Notes: generated by a model not told the origin, from the letters alone. A DNA stretch of 64,000 nt from Luscinia megarhynchos (GCA_034336665.1 JAPFBE010000002.1:15106906-15170905), one strand, 5' to 3'; shown: positions 53,573 to 63,862, numbered from the stretch's first letter. A program made the numbers and translations.

Positions 53573-56500
53573 GTAAGTAATCACACAGACACCAGGAAGG
53601 TGTCCACTTTGCCTAAAGCCCAGAGTAGACAGTGTACACTTGCTGAAGGAAATAAAAAGCATTGCATTCTCACCTTATTGGCAGTGCATAACTGTATGGT
53701 GAAGACAAAAATCACGGTGGTCACTGTCCTACGGGGTCAAGAATAAATTCACAGCTTGTATTGCTTGCCCATCTGGCTTGGCCTGCAATGTGACTGTTGA
53801 TTCCGGAGTGAAGGAGATGGAAACCAAAATAAAGAGAAACAAAAACACAGTTAAGAGTCAACATTTACAGTCATTTACAACACACTAAGATATCCCAATG
53901 AAGACTGAGAGAGGCTGCTTTTACTATCACTCAAGCACAAATAAACTATAGATTTAATCCTGCAGACAGAGCTCGTACAGTAGAGCAGAGCCCATTTATT
54001 CAGAGTGCTCTTTTCCTAAATGTGATCTTAATGAGGTGAAGAATCATAAGCGAGTGGAGATGACTGTCTTCACTGCCAAGAGAACATATTTTATTTGAGA
54101 AGCAGTAGCATCCTGAAAACATAGTGCTGCAACTACTACTACTACTACTAGGTGGAAAATAACCACCTATTGGAATGTGACTTTACCTTGTACACTATTT
54201 TGTCATTAAAGGCATACTAAAGTTGATGCCTATTACTGTAAATTCTCAAATAATATAAATAAAGAAAAACTCTACCAATGTGGGTTTTTTAAATTATTTC
54301 TGTGATTTTGCTCAGCAAAACCATGAAGAGCCAGCACTGAACTTCTGCTGACATCACCTATTAAACAAAATACGTTTGGGTTTTTCACTTGGAATCTCAC
54401 CAAATATTTTTATCACTCTTGGTACAATAAAAGGATTTAGTGAGACCATTTCTCCCTCACTGAGAATAATTTCTGTTGTTTCAGTTTATGAGCATACTTA
54501 CTTGTTCCTATTTAGGGAAGGATTTACATGCATACTTAACTCTAGATAGGTTCTTTAATCAATTCTCATTCAGCAAAACCCTCACTGGGACATGTACTAA
54601 AGTAACTTTGCAGACTGGGACCAATGGACACATACAGATTTGTGTGTGTTGTACAATCATTTCAGATTACAGCTTCAAGAGAAAAAAAAAAAAAAAGCCA
54701 TGAAGCATTACATTCTCAACACATACACTGAGATCAAAAAGGAGTTACGGTCATGGATCTAGTTTTCATCTTTTTGCAAAAAGTTTCTTACATTTTAAAA
54801 TGTTAGTTATGCATCACCTCAGCCAAAACCATGTAAAAATCTTCAACTTTCTCATATAAAGAATGTGAGCCATTGAATAAGACTTCAAAATACAGTGCCT
54901 TCGAACTAATATCTATTTATTTATTTATCACACTTAGAGTCTTGCTTAAAAGTAAAATGAAAAGAAGAGGTCAGGATTTTCACTTTGCAAAGCTTAGGCT
55001 ATTGAAGTCACTGGAATATAGCAAGTCAGTTCTTTGCAGTAAAATATTTACCTGTGCCAAGCCTGCCATACTTCTGTTTCTTGTTCTAATTATATCTTTA
55101 TCTGTTAATGCAGCATTGGATACAGCAGTCTCAGAAGAGACCTACAACTAAATCTGTTATCTGCACTCTCTGAATTGTACACACTGTACCTTTACAGCTC
55201 TCCACAACAGCCAAATCACACCCAACCTGTGTGCTTATAGCTGAGGCTGCCACACAGCCCGACTTCTCTCAAGCATCACCAGCCTCAGCTGCCTCGCACG
55301 CTGGAGTAGGTTTGCAGCCAGCCAGTGCTTCAGACCATCCATGCAATCCTGACAAGCACTTCCTTTACAGCCTGCCACACTTTTTTATTGCATTTCCCCC
55401 TCAATTAGTACACTACAACAAAAGCACTGTGTGTACGAACAATGAAAATTATAATCCTGACTGCCATCTGCTAAGATGTGCTGCTAAACTTCAGCAAGGG
55501 GAAAATTAAGCCTTGATTTTGTTTTACTAGCCATGTTACTAAGACAATTATTTTAAAATTCTAATGTTTAAATCCTTAGTTGCTTTTCAGGTGACTGCAT
55601 TCAAGTGCTATTTTCTTAATTAATGGGAAACTAGGCCAGTGGATCTATTACATAAAAAAATTTTTGTTAAGTGAAATTCCAGGTCTCTTGCAAATGTCTT
55701 TTAAAACAAAACTCATTTTTTCAACCTTTCTAAATAGATTCAACCAGGCTAGAAAAGCAAAGTTGCATTGTTTATTTTTCAGAAAAGTTTTTTCTAACTA
55801 TGTATATATGGCCTTTTTGAAAATAATTACTTTCTAACGTTTAGTCACGCAGGTAATTTGTCTTACAATAAAATATGTATAAGCAGCATGCAGCACACAA
55901 AGGCTCACACTGCAAGAGCTGTCCTGCTCATGACTATTCCACTCTCTCCAGCCAGTCCTCCTAACAAGCTCTTCTATTTCAAGCCACCTCCTCAGAATGG
56001 AGGCCCAAAACCGAGGCGGCCGCACTGAGCAGAGGATATTCTCTCCTAGCCAGAAGGGCAAGTTAGTTGAGGCACTGAGAAGCTGCACTTCAGTGCAGGA
56101 TATTGCCTGCAAATACCCTGTCTGTCCCCTCACCCCTCCAAGAAGAAACAGTCCTGTTCGGCAGGCAGGCTGAGACCTGCAAACTCATCACACCAAACTC
56201 AAGACTGCCACTGCCTGTCACCACAAGAGCTGAGCCACCAACAGGCATTTCTCATTGCCTCCTCCTCCTCCAGCTCCAGTGCTTTACCATCAGAGTGATT
56301 AAAATATCTATTTTACTGAGATATTTCTGGATTGCTTGATATTCCAGCCTGGTACTACAAACGCTCAGGAGCTGTGGGTGCTGATGATTTCTCATCACTG
56401 AGACACAAAATCCTCCGGGCCAAGTTCAATATTAGTGTAAGTGCACCCAAGATTAGTGACTGGAGTAGGGGTGTTACCCACTCTTATAGACACTTAATGC

Positions 56501-57169
56501 AGCTTCTTAATCAGGCAAAAATCCTATTTAAGCCCACAGTGTTTTTTGCCATGAAAAGCAATATAGAGAAAATAATAGTGATACGCAGCAGATCACTTTC
56601 TGAGCTCAGTTACTCTACTACATGCCTGGATTAAGTCCAATAAATGGAGTTGTTTGAGATATACACCCATGTAAGTGGCTCACAATCCCATCCCCTGGAG
56701 TTGCTCCAGATTTATGACATTAGAACACAGTGCCAAATTTGGTGCTTTTAAAAAATTATACCTACATTTATGGAAGAGTGGCTTAAAAGAGTGATGTTCA
56801 AACAATGAGAATGAAGACAAATATACATTGCTTGGTGAAACATGTTTTTAAAAGCAACATGTAGTTCAAAGCTAATTATATGGCATATCCTTTGACGGTA
56901 TTATAAACTGTGTCAGAAAGTCTCCTGCTCCTTGGCTATAATATTTTGATGAGCACAACTGCAAAAGAATATACCCACATGAGAAACAAAGTGTTTGCTG
57001 AATCAAAAATTGTTTTTCATAGTATACACTTAGGATTTTATAATGAGAAACTGCAGTCAGCTTTCACCTAACACACAAAAGGGCCTAGACCTTGCTAAGA
57101 ACTACAAGGAGGCTTTAACAAACTCAGAGTGATAATACTGACATCAAGTATCACTAATTTTCATTTTAC
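53573..57169. other. Non-coding DNA left of the CpG-preserved domain
   Basis: AT-rich and CpG-poor up to about 57,170, where CpGs begin to be frequent. It holds an (ACT)6 repeat at 54,132-54,150, an A14 run near 54,683-54,696 and an ATTT repeat near 54,911-54,930. The 92- to 100-codon plus frames at 54,873 and 56,332 have no recognisable domains. Confidence 0.5.
54132..54150 (+). repeat. (ACT)6 microsatellite
   Basis: Six perfect ACT units plus one base. Confidence 0.9.
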
Positions 57170-57325
57170 CGGCCAGAGGGTGTAAAGTACAGTACAGGAG
57201 TGGAGAATAACAAGCCTATGGCCTACGACGAGAATGCTGGGGTGGGAACTCTTAACAAACACTGCTACAGCCACCAAACAGTTAAACCAGACAGAGACGG
57301 GAGGGGGGTGCGGGGGGGAGAGAAG

Positions 57326-57342
57326 AAAAAAAAAAAAAAAAA
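57326..57342 (+). repeat. Poly(A) tract, 17 A
   Basis: A17 preceded by a G-rich segment ('gcgggggggagagaag'). It is close to the left edge of the CpG-preserved domain. Confidence 0.9.
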
Positions 57343-57429
57343 CTCTGAAGAAACTTTCATGCAAGCTTGTATAAGCCAAAAGCATTTTTACGAAGTACCA
57401 CACCTTCATTAACTTGCTAATAATACACG

Positions 57430-57790
57430 CTAGTGGAACTGACGGTTTGGCTGACCTGCTAAGCGTGCCACGTACGGTCCCATCTGCCTGCCACTCCAAT
57501 GGACAAAGAACACCCTTCCCGAGAAGTTCGGCCATTAGGAACCCAGCACCGGCATCTTTCAATTGTCGGAAAGCCTGAGGCGGTGGCCGCGCCGGGCGTA
57601 CGCCACCAACGCGGCACACGCAGGGCTGGCGGTAGCCCGCTGGGTCGCCCGCCAGCCACACACGCACCTGGCTGGCCGGTGAATACGGTGAATCCCGTCT
57701 GTTACCATGGCAGCCTGATCTAATTACATGACTGATCAGGGCTGGAGTAAGCGCGCTGAAAGCCTGCACCGCTGACATGTCGCTACATGA
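57430..57790. promoter_or_regulatory. CpG islet at the shore of the main island
   Basis: GC-rich with roughly 30 CpGs in 360 bases. It contains a CCAAT-type sequence (about 57,494) and several CGCC runs. A 205-codon minus frame (57,161-57,778) crosses it but encodes low-complexity, family-free sequence including a poly-Phe run from the A17 tract, so I reject it. It is either an alternative promoter or an outlying part of the main promoter domain. Confidence 0.5.
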
Positions 57791-57797
57791 TGAGAGA

Positions 57798-57812
57798 GAC
57801 AGACAGACAGAC
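57798..57812 (+). repeat. (GACA)n microsatellite
   Basis: Just under four perfect GACA units, preceded by GAGA. Confidence 0.85.
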
Positions 57813-57839
57813 GAGCACAGAGGAAAACCTATCGACCTC

Positions 57840-58800
57840 TGCCTTACGTAAAAAGTGAGGAGATTACAGCCACCCTTTCAAAATAGCTGCTACTCGTAAA
57901 ATACCGGGCCAGTTCTACGAACAAATTAGGTCCAGCAACGTACAATTACTACTATTATCTTGCAGCATCACAAAAATAACTACGGCGCAATATTTTCCCT
58001 GGCCATTCTCAATTTCCCTCTCCCCCATTCATAACCCTTGCTCCATACGATAAAACTGCACCGTCTCTATCACTCGAACAGAAATAGATTAACATGAAGC
58101 CGGGATTTTCCTTTAGGGGACGGTTTCATTCGAAACTGAAATTAAAAGTCCTTGACTTATCAGTGTGTCAGCAGAGTAACTCACTATGCCTGACCGTATC
58201 TGACGCGTAAAGTAACCATTACTGCATAAAATACATAACCATGAGCGTTAAAGGTTAAAGTGTAAGCTGTGTTACAAAATATGAATTTCTTTAACATATG
58301 AAAGGGAAAAGGTCTCCGGCAAAGGTCATTTACCTGCACACCCTTCCCGTTCTGTACATAGAAATTATTTGTAAAGAGGAAGGTTTTACAAACCTAGATT
58401 TCTTCGTCTGGTCGTAAAAGAAATGCCTAAAATTTTTCCCCAATTCTATCTGGAGTTCGGGCTCATAGGGGAGAGATGCTGTTCGGAGGAGTCCCTATTA
58501 CACAGCATACGGTAAACAAAATAAAAATAGCCTGTCACTCTCGTTGTCTACACAGTGCATTATATAACAGGCTTCCGACTTGTTTTCTTTTCTATTATTA
58601 CTCTTCAGTAATTCCTCCTCTTCAATAACATGTAAATCGCTCCCAATTCTGTCATTTTATTATTATCGCTATTACTATTACAGTAGGAGCTAACGCTTTT
58701 CCAGCACGCTTTAATTTAGACTTTAATATTCTCAGGAATCACATTGACGGATTCAGCACCCACAACCGTACACGGGGTCATTTATTTGTTTTTCTGCCGG
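57840..58800. promoter_or_regulatory. AT-rich but CpG-preserved promoter-flanking region
   Basis: I count about 35 CpGs in about 960 bases, although the G+C content is only around 40%. That is close to the number expected without CpG loss, while ordinary parts of this window have a small fraction of it. The segment is non-repetitive. Known behaviour of vertebrate DNA implies it is kept unmethylated in the germ line. This is typical of the broad methylation valleys around developmental regulator genes. No coding frame is seen. Confidence 0.5.
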
Positions 58801-58821
58801 TAAATTACGATACCTTAGGGT

Positions 58822-58960
58822 AAAAAAAAAAAAAAATAAAAAGGAAAAAACCAAAACAACAAGAAGAAAAAACAATAAAAAAACCAAAAACCAAACCACC
58901 ACCAACCAACCTAAACCCCGCAACCCAACCACCCCCACCCGACCCAAGCAAACCCGGAGG
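58822..58960 (+). repeat. A/C-only low-complexity tract
   Basis: After an A15 run the plus strand is nearly all A and C (AAACC, CCACC, CCAACC units), grading from A-rich to C-rich as the island begins. On the minus strand this is T/G-rich. A long minus-strand frame ending here translates it as a Phe/Leu/Val-rich string, which is an artefact of composition. Confidence 0.75.
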
Positions 58961-59437
58961 CGACGGGGGATCGGCGAGCGGCAGGAGGGCAGCGGCCGCC
59001 ACTGGAGGCGAGCGGAGCCCCGGGGCGACGGCGGCGGCGGGGAACCCCGGCCCCGCTTCCCCTCGGGAAGCCGCCGCCGGACCCCACAGCCGCGGGCGGG
59101 CAGCGGGGCGGCGGCGCCCCGGCGATCCCCTTCCCCCATCCCTCCCGCCCGTCCCTCCCGGCAGTACCGGGTGGCGTCTGCAGCCGGCCTGGGCCCTGAG
59201 TGAAGCGGAGCGGGGCTGCTGCCGGGCACATCCCAGCGCCAGCGCCGCCTCCCCCGCCGCCGCCGCCTCCTCCTCGCTTCATTCACCCTCCGGCAGCCGC
59301 CCAGCGCCGTACTACATACGCCGTGCGGTGGCGGCGACCGGCCCTGCCGGCGACCGTCCCCGCGCTGCGCCCCGCCGGGTCCGCCCGGCGTACGCGCCCC
59401 GCACGGCCCCCCCGCACCGCACCGCGCCGCGCCGGCC

Positions 59438-59740
59438 GCGCGCGCACACACACGGCACCGCACCGGCACCGCACCCTCCCATACACACGGCACCGCACCG
59501 CACCCCCCGCCCGCACACGGCACGGCACGGCAACCCACACACACACAGCCGGCACCGCAGCCCCCGCACACACGCGCCGGCACCGCACACTCGCACTCAC
59601 GCACACACACACACACACACGCACTCAGCGGAGCCCCCACGCTCACACACACACACACACACCACACACACGCACCGGCACCGCACACCGCCCCCCCCGC
59701 ACACACGGGCACACGCGCAGTCTCACACACCCCGAGGCCG
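59438..59740 (+). repeat. CA/CG-rich minisatellite-like repeat inside the island
   Basis: Irregular units of the type CACACACGGCACCG with pure CA runs at 59,602-59,620 and 59,644-59,662 and a GCGCGCGCACACACAC stretch at 59,438-59,453. Alternating purine-pyrimidine sequence of this kind can form Z-DNA. It explains the Cys/Val/Arg-rich minus and His/Thr/Pro-rich plus translations across the area. Confidence 0.8.
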
Positions 59741-59828
59741 CCGCCGCCGCCGCACCGGGGGCAGCCGCGACTCGCAAAATGTCCACCGTCCCCGCGGCCA
59801 CCCACACCCGCCCGGGCCGGGGGGAAGC

Positions 59829-59853
59829 GGGAGGGAGGGAGGGAGGGAGGGGG
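59829..59853 (+). repeat. (GGGA)n tract, G-quadruplex candidate
   Basis: Six runs of at least three G separated by single A residues, ending in five G. This fits the G3+N1-7 quadruplex rule. The plus strand is the G strand. Confidence 0.8.
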
Positions 59854-59998
59854 TGAAGAAGGAGGAAGGAGCGGGGCGGGGGGGGCAGGGCTGTACGAGC
59901 GGCTCCCGCCGCGGGGCCGCCCCAGCCCCCCGCTTCCTCCCGTGTCCCGCATCCCCACTCCGCTCCCTGCGCGGCGTTACTCGGCCATTTCGCGGCCG

Positions 59999-60023
59999 CC
60001 CCCCTCTCCCTCCCTCTCCCCCC
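59999..60023 (-). repeat. C-rich tract, minus-strand G-quadruplex candidate
   Basis: Four runs of three or more C on the plus strand (G on the minus strand) with short CT loops. The tract ends in 'ccccccag', so it also looks like a plus-strand splice acceptor at 60,025. Confidence 0.6.
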
Positions 60024-60493
60024 AGGGCCGGGCCCGCGGCGGCAGCGCCTGCGGGCCGGGCCGGGCCGTGGCGGGCCGGCGGCGGCCGCAGCGAGACGGG
60101 CTGCAGCCCCTTGGCGGGGTGGGCAGCGCGCTCCCCGGCCCCCTCAGCCCCGTGTTTTTCCAGCTGGAAATCGCCGCCGGTTTGCAGTCTAAACAAGGGA
60201 AGAAGCCGGGGGCGGGTGGGGGGAGGCAGAAAGCAGAGGAGGAAAAAAAAGCCACTTACTGTAAAGTGTCAGTGGAGGTGGGGTTGGCGGGGGTGGGGGG
60301 TCAGAGAGACTCGCACACAAATGTCTTCCTAGCTGATCACGGGGCTTGGGTCTGCTTTTTGTTTGTTTGGCTTTTTTCCTTCCCCCTGCAGTGACACAGG
60401 TCCGGGATGTCTCCACCACTGTAGTAGAAATGATGTCTGCGGTACAGCGCTCGCTCCCTCTCCGCTCTCCAGCATGTAAATGGGTAATAGAAG

Positions 60494-60503
60494 CCAAATA
60501 TGG
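60494..60503. promoter_or_regulatory. Perfect CArG box (SRF site)
   Basis: ccaaatatgg is an exact CC(A/T)6GG match. It lies in an ordinary-composition pocket (60,400-60,550) within the GC-rich island, about 255 bases downstream, in the minus direction, of the proposed donor. It is next to octamer-like ATGTAAAT and ATGCAAAA sequences. Serum response factor binds this consensus in immediate-early and muscle genes. Whether it is used here is inference. Confidence 0.5.
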
Positions 60504-60552
60504 AGCAGTTGGCTGCCTCTGCAACAGCTCAAGGATCCTACTTCATGCAAAA

Positions 60553-60610
60553 GGCGGGGGGGGGAGGGAAGGGGGGGGAGAGAAGGGAGGAGGAGGAGGA
60601 GGAGGCAAGG
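60553..60610 (+). repeat. G-rich/(GGA)n low-complexity tract
   Basis: G9, G3, G8 and G3 runs followed by AGG repeats. This is a second quadruplex candidate on the plus strand. It produces poly-Gly/Glu and Pro/Ser-rich shadow frames. Confidence 0.75.
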
Positions 60611-60758
60611 CAACACTCTGGCAGTCGGCCAAGAGAGCCACACAGATTATTGCATACGCACGGCACCGCCGGGCCAAGGCGGCCTTTAACCCTTTGCGAG
60701 CCGCCGCACGCTGCCCGGGTGCGGGGAGGGGGGCCGGGGGCTCGCCTCGACACTTACC

Positions 60759-60960
60759 TCCTCCTTCCCCTTGTAACACTTCAAAGGCCAGGCTGCCTCT
60801 CTAGAGTGGGATTAATCCCTGCGCACGCCAGTGTTCCAGAGAAGTCCCCGCTCCTGTAGCAGGCTGCGTCGCGGGGCTCTCGAATCACTTTGCAGGCAGA
60901 AAGAAATGAGATGGGGAGGGGAGGAAAAAAAGCCACAACCCAACCCCAAACCTATATTGT
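60759..60960 (-). other. Putative non-coding first exon and donor, leftward gene
   Basis: On the minus strand the sequence reads 'gaagtgttacaaggg' and 'gaaggaggag', then GTAAGTGTCG, a near-ideal splice donor with the exon ending at about 60,758. The 200 bases before it have no ATG, keep many CpGs and contain a K50-homeodomain palindrome and an NRF1-like sequence, as expected of a 5' untranslated exon at the edge of a CpG island. The transcription start is not determined, so the right border is arbitrary. If this is correct, the island lies mostly within the start of intron 1 and the 60 kb to the left may be intronic. A random donor match in GC-rich DNA cannot be excluded. Confidence 0.35.
60808..60819. 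promoter_or_regulatory. Palindromic K50 homeodomain site
   Basis: gggattaatccc is a perfect 12-base inverted repeat giving TAATCC on each strand. This is the preferred sequence of OTX, PITX, CRX and Goosecoid-type homeodomains, which can bind as dimers to such arrangements. It lies in the proposed first exon, next to an NRF1-like TGCGCACGC. Confidence 0.4.
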
Positions 60961-63670
60961 TTAAGGGGGAAGAAACAGACAGCTAGCGACGTGTGCTGTC
61001 CTTCAGAAATGGCAGGGAATGCTGGTTTAAAGGATGCATGAAAATCGGTTGCTCAGTCAAGGCTGGTCTGGGAGGAAATAAAACTGCTGGAAACCAGGGA
61101 ATGCTCTGAAGCAGCCTCTGCGAGAGTCAGAAGAGGGTGATTTTATTTAAGATGCCATATTGCATTTCGCTGTGGCGAACTGTGAAGTGATTTAGAGCAA
61201 GAGCTTGCATCCCACTCCCTTTTTCTGAATTAGTTTTATTTATCCGGATCCTTGGCATATGCTTGAGTTGCTTTGTAGAAAGTACCTTCCACTTCATTCA
61301 GACCAAAGAGAGTCTGACTCATACCGTCACTGAACTACAAGACAGGCAGGGCTGAACCACGCATGTTTGGGTACTAACTCCCTCTGGATTCCTCAGCACT
61401 GGTTTCATCAAAGATCCCTTTGCATGTCTCCCAGCTGTCTGCAGACCATTGTGAGCCTCTCCTGAACTTCGCCCCCACCTCCCGCCAACTATGGCAACTT
61501 ACACTCCCCTGGCACTCCAGCATCAGTGTGTTACTCTCTTACTTCCCTCAACGCAGGTGCCTGCAAGTGCCATAAACTGCACTGATGGGCAAGAAACAAG
61601 TACAGATGCAAAACAGAGATCAGAGAAAATACCTTCCTTCTGGACTGTTTCAGTCTGGTCTTCATATTAAAAAAAATTTAAAAACCAAACAAACAACCCC
61701 CTCCCTCCCCCCCTGCCCCCAATCTACTTACCAAGCTAGGTACAAAGAAATAAAACAAATTATGAAAGCATAGGATGAATGAGTAGGATGAATGCAGCCA
61801 AAGGATAGTGGGATGCTATGCTGGCATGCAACCTAACAGTGGCCCATAAGAAGCTATTCACTCTCTGCTTGGCATCAGGAAGAGAAGTAGAGCACAGAGG
61901 CCTTTCCCCACCCCAAGAACATTGCAAAAAAATGTTGCATAAATACCAAAGGCTGTTACATGCTAATTCCAAGGAGCTGGATGTTGTGGGGTCCCAGGCC
62001 TCAGAAAGGCACTCCATGTAACACGGCCATCCAGATCAAGTTGTTTATTGCAGTTGGTACATTTTGCCATGACAATAAGCTCCAAGGTACCAGGTTTCTA
62101 GCAGGTATGCCTCCTATGCGTCCATTTTATATTAGCATTAGGTTTTAGCTGTGAATTAAATCTAGCATTAGAATCTAGATGCAAAGTACCCTAGGATTCA
62201 GCCTGCCATTATGCAGATCAGCAAAGGAGTCCCTTCTATAAAGGACTGTACTGACTTACTATAATTGCTAAGGAATGTAGTAATAACATTGTAAGCTGCA
62301 GTGTTCCGGATTTAAGAATTGATACTGTAATACAGACTTGCTTTATGAAACAAGGATCTTTCACCACAGCATCTCCTGTATCTTCAGTTTGGGTTCACTA
62401 TGAAAATCAATATGATTTTCTGTTCTAGCAGTGATCCGGAGACAGAAGCAGCAATAGACCAAGATATCTGGACAAACATGCCACTCAGTACTACGAGAGA
62501 TAATCTACAGCAGCAAAACAGACAGCAAAATTGTATTCACCAGCTAATGTAAGGTTCATTGATTTAATAAAAGGAACTAAGGAAAAGAGACAAAGACTGG
62601 AGATTACTGAAAATCAAGTGAAAGCCCAGAAGAAACTGAAAACACATAATCGAGGTTCAATTCAGAGTACAAGGCATTCTGTCTGCCACCTTTTTTATTC
62701 CAGTAGTACAGAGTGTTACCTCAGGAGAAAGGAATCTTTCCTTCTCAAACATTCACCTTGCCAAGAGGTGTGGCACGCACAGAGAAAGAGAAGCCACATT
62801 CATGCTGAAGCAAGCTTTGGGCAACTTTCCCTTCTGCAGCAGGCTCATGTAAGAGGCTTGTGTGTTTCTCCACTCTGTGACTATAGTGTTTGCCTCAGGA
62901 CCCTCATTTTTTGCTTCACTGTATACTCTAGGCTTTTCCAAGTTCCTGCTTCAGAGTAGAAAAGAGACCCCCACAATGTAAATGCATTGTAAGTTTAAGC
63001 AATAATGCTTTCCTGAATCAGCAGGCACTTAACCCATGGCTCTGGGAAGTACCACAACTGCCACCAGTCACGTCAAGTTTATAAAACTCTCACCTCCATT
63101 CTGACTTGATATATATTGGTTGCATTAACAGACAATGGATGAGGGGACTATGCCTTTACAAACATGGCCCAACGCACAGGATATGCAAACATGTCACAAG
63201 ATGTCCTTGTGCCTCAGCAGCTCCCCTGCCAAGGGCCTACACTGGGCCTCAATATATTCCCTGCACAAAGGATTCCACAAAACATCGAGGTACTGATGAA
63301 CACGAGTGGGACACAAGAACCCACATAGACCCAAGCATTTTTATTTACTGCTGGTGATGTGCTGAAACTGATAGGACTCCCAGGAGAATATAGTTCTGAC
63401 CAAAAGATACTGAACAATTTGGCATGCAGGATGCACACTGTCTAGAAGAAAATGTTTTTCAATTCACTAGTTGTAATGTGCCATCTACACAGCATGTTTT
63501 ATACAATTAACAGTACTTATAAAGAGTTGGATTTTTTTATAACACTAGCATTTGGGGAAATGCAGTGATTGACAGTGTATTGAATGTGAAAAAGTAATCT
63601 CACAATTATTGATCGACTGAAGTTCATGTCTTCAATCTGTCATAAAATGACATTGTTGGTCTCATTACAG
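60961..63670. other. Region right of the island, upstream of the leftward gene
   Basis: CpGs thin out gradually and are rare beyond about 61,560. The minus strand has a donor-like TTG|GTAAGTAG ending at 61,732, which could mark another upstream exon. No coding frame is convincing. The 142-codon plus frame at 62,531-62,959 has mixed Lys/Ser/Cys-rich composition and no recognisable domain. Confidence 0.4.
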
Positions 63671-63862
63671 CCTCTAGTGGACAGTAGTAATCCACCTCAC
63701 AGACATGTCATAGCATTTGCACAAATGACAAGCATTATCAAGGCAGAGGTTACTCTGAGAGAACATGAACATACAGGTCATTCTTATCCACCAGCAAAAA
63801 GGAATTTTGAATACAAGCAAAGGTTTGCTGTCACTCGTAACGTGCCTCGCTTTACTCTTCAG
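63671..63862 (+). CDS. Weak candidate coding exon, unknown gene (192 nt)
   Basis: On the plus strand 'ggtctcattacag' precedes a block of exactly 64 open codons that ends CTT CAG|GTATAG. Entry and exit are both phase 0. The frame also stays open 15 codons to the left, while to the right it closes at once with GTA TAG. The peptide includes HVIAFAQMTSIIKAEVTLRE and ends RNVPRFTLQ. It matches nothing I know. The acceptor has a poor pyrimidine tract, and GTATAG is an unusual donor. Length and border coincidence make it worth a check, but chance is likely. Confidence 0.15.

Larger units (their letters stand above)
58930..60890. promoter_or_regulatory. Large CpG island, probable gene promoter
   Basis: About 2 kb of very GC-rich, CpG-dense sequence with GC boxes throughout, no TATA box in a sensible place, and CpG-preserved flanks. 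Long frames on both strands (up to 401 codons minus and 334 plus) are products of GC-rich stop-poor DNA. They are full of CA-repeat and Arg/Pro/Gly translations, so I do not call them. A strong minus-strand donor at 60,758 and mixed strand skew favour a leftward transcript, but a plus-strand acceptor-like site at 60,391 leaves bidirectional use open. The gene itself was not identified. Confidence 0.85.

Noticed and set aside
57161..57778. 205-codon minus-strand open frame
   Set aside because: It includes a poly-Phe run from the A17 tract and no family signature. It is explained by the CpG islet being poor in stop codons.
58753..59958. 401-codon minus-strand open frame across the CpG island
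   Set aside because: The translation is CA-repeat Cys/Val, Arg/Gly/Pro runs and a poly-Phe/Leu end from the A/C tract. Equally long frames exist on the opposite strand. This is a composition artefact.
59328..60332. 334-codon plus-strand open frame
   Set aside because: It is made of His/Thr/Pro translation of the CA/CG repeat and low-complexity Arg/Gly/Pro. No domain is present, and minus-strand frames overlap it throughout.
63671..63684. cctctagtggacag resembling a CTCF core
   Set aside because: Mismatches at conserved positions make this a weak match.
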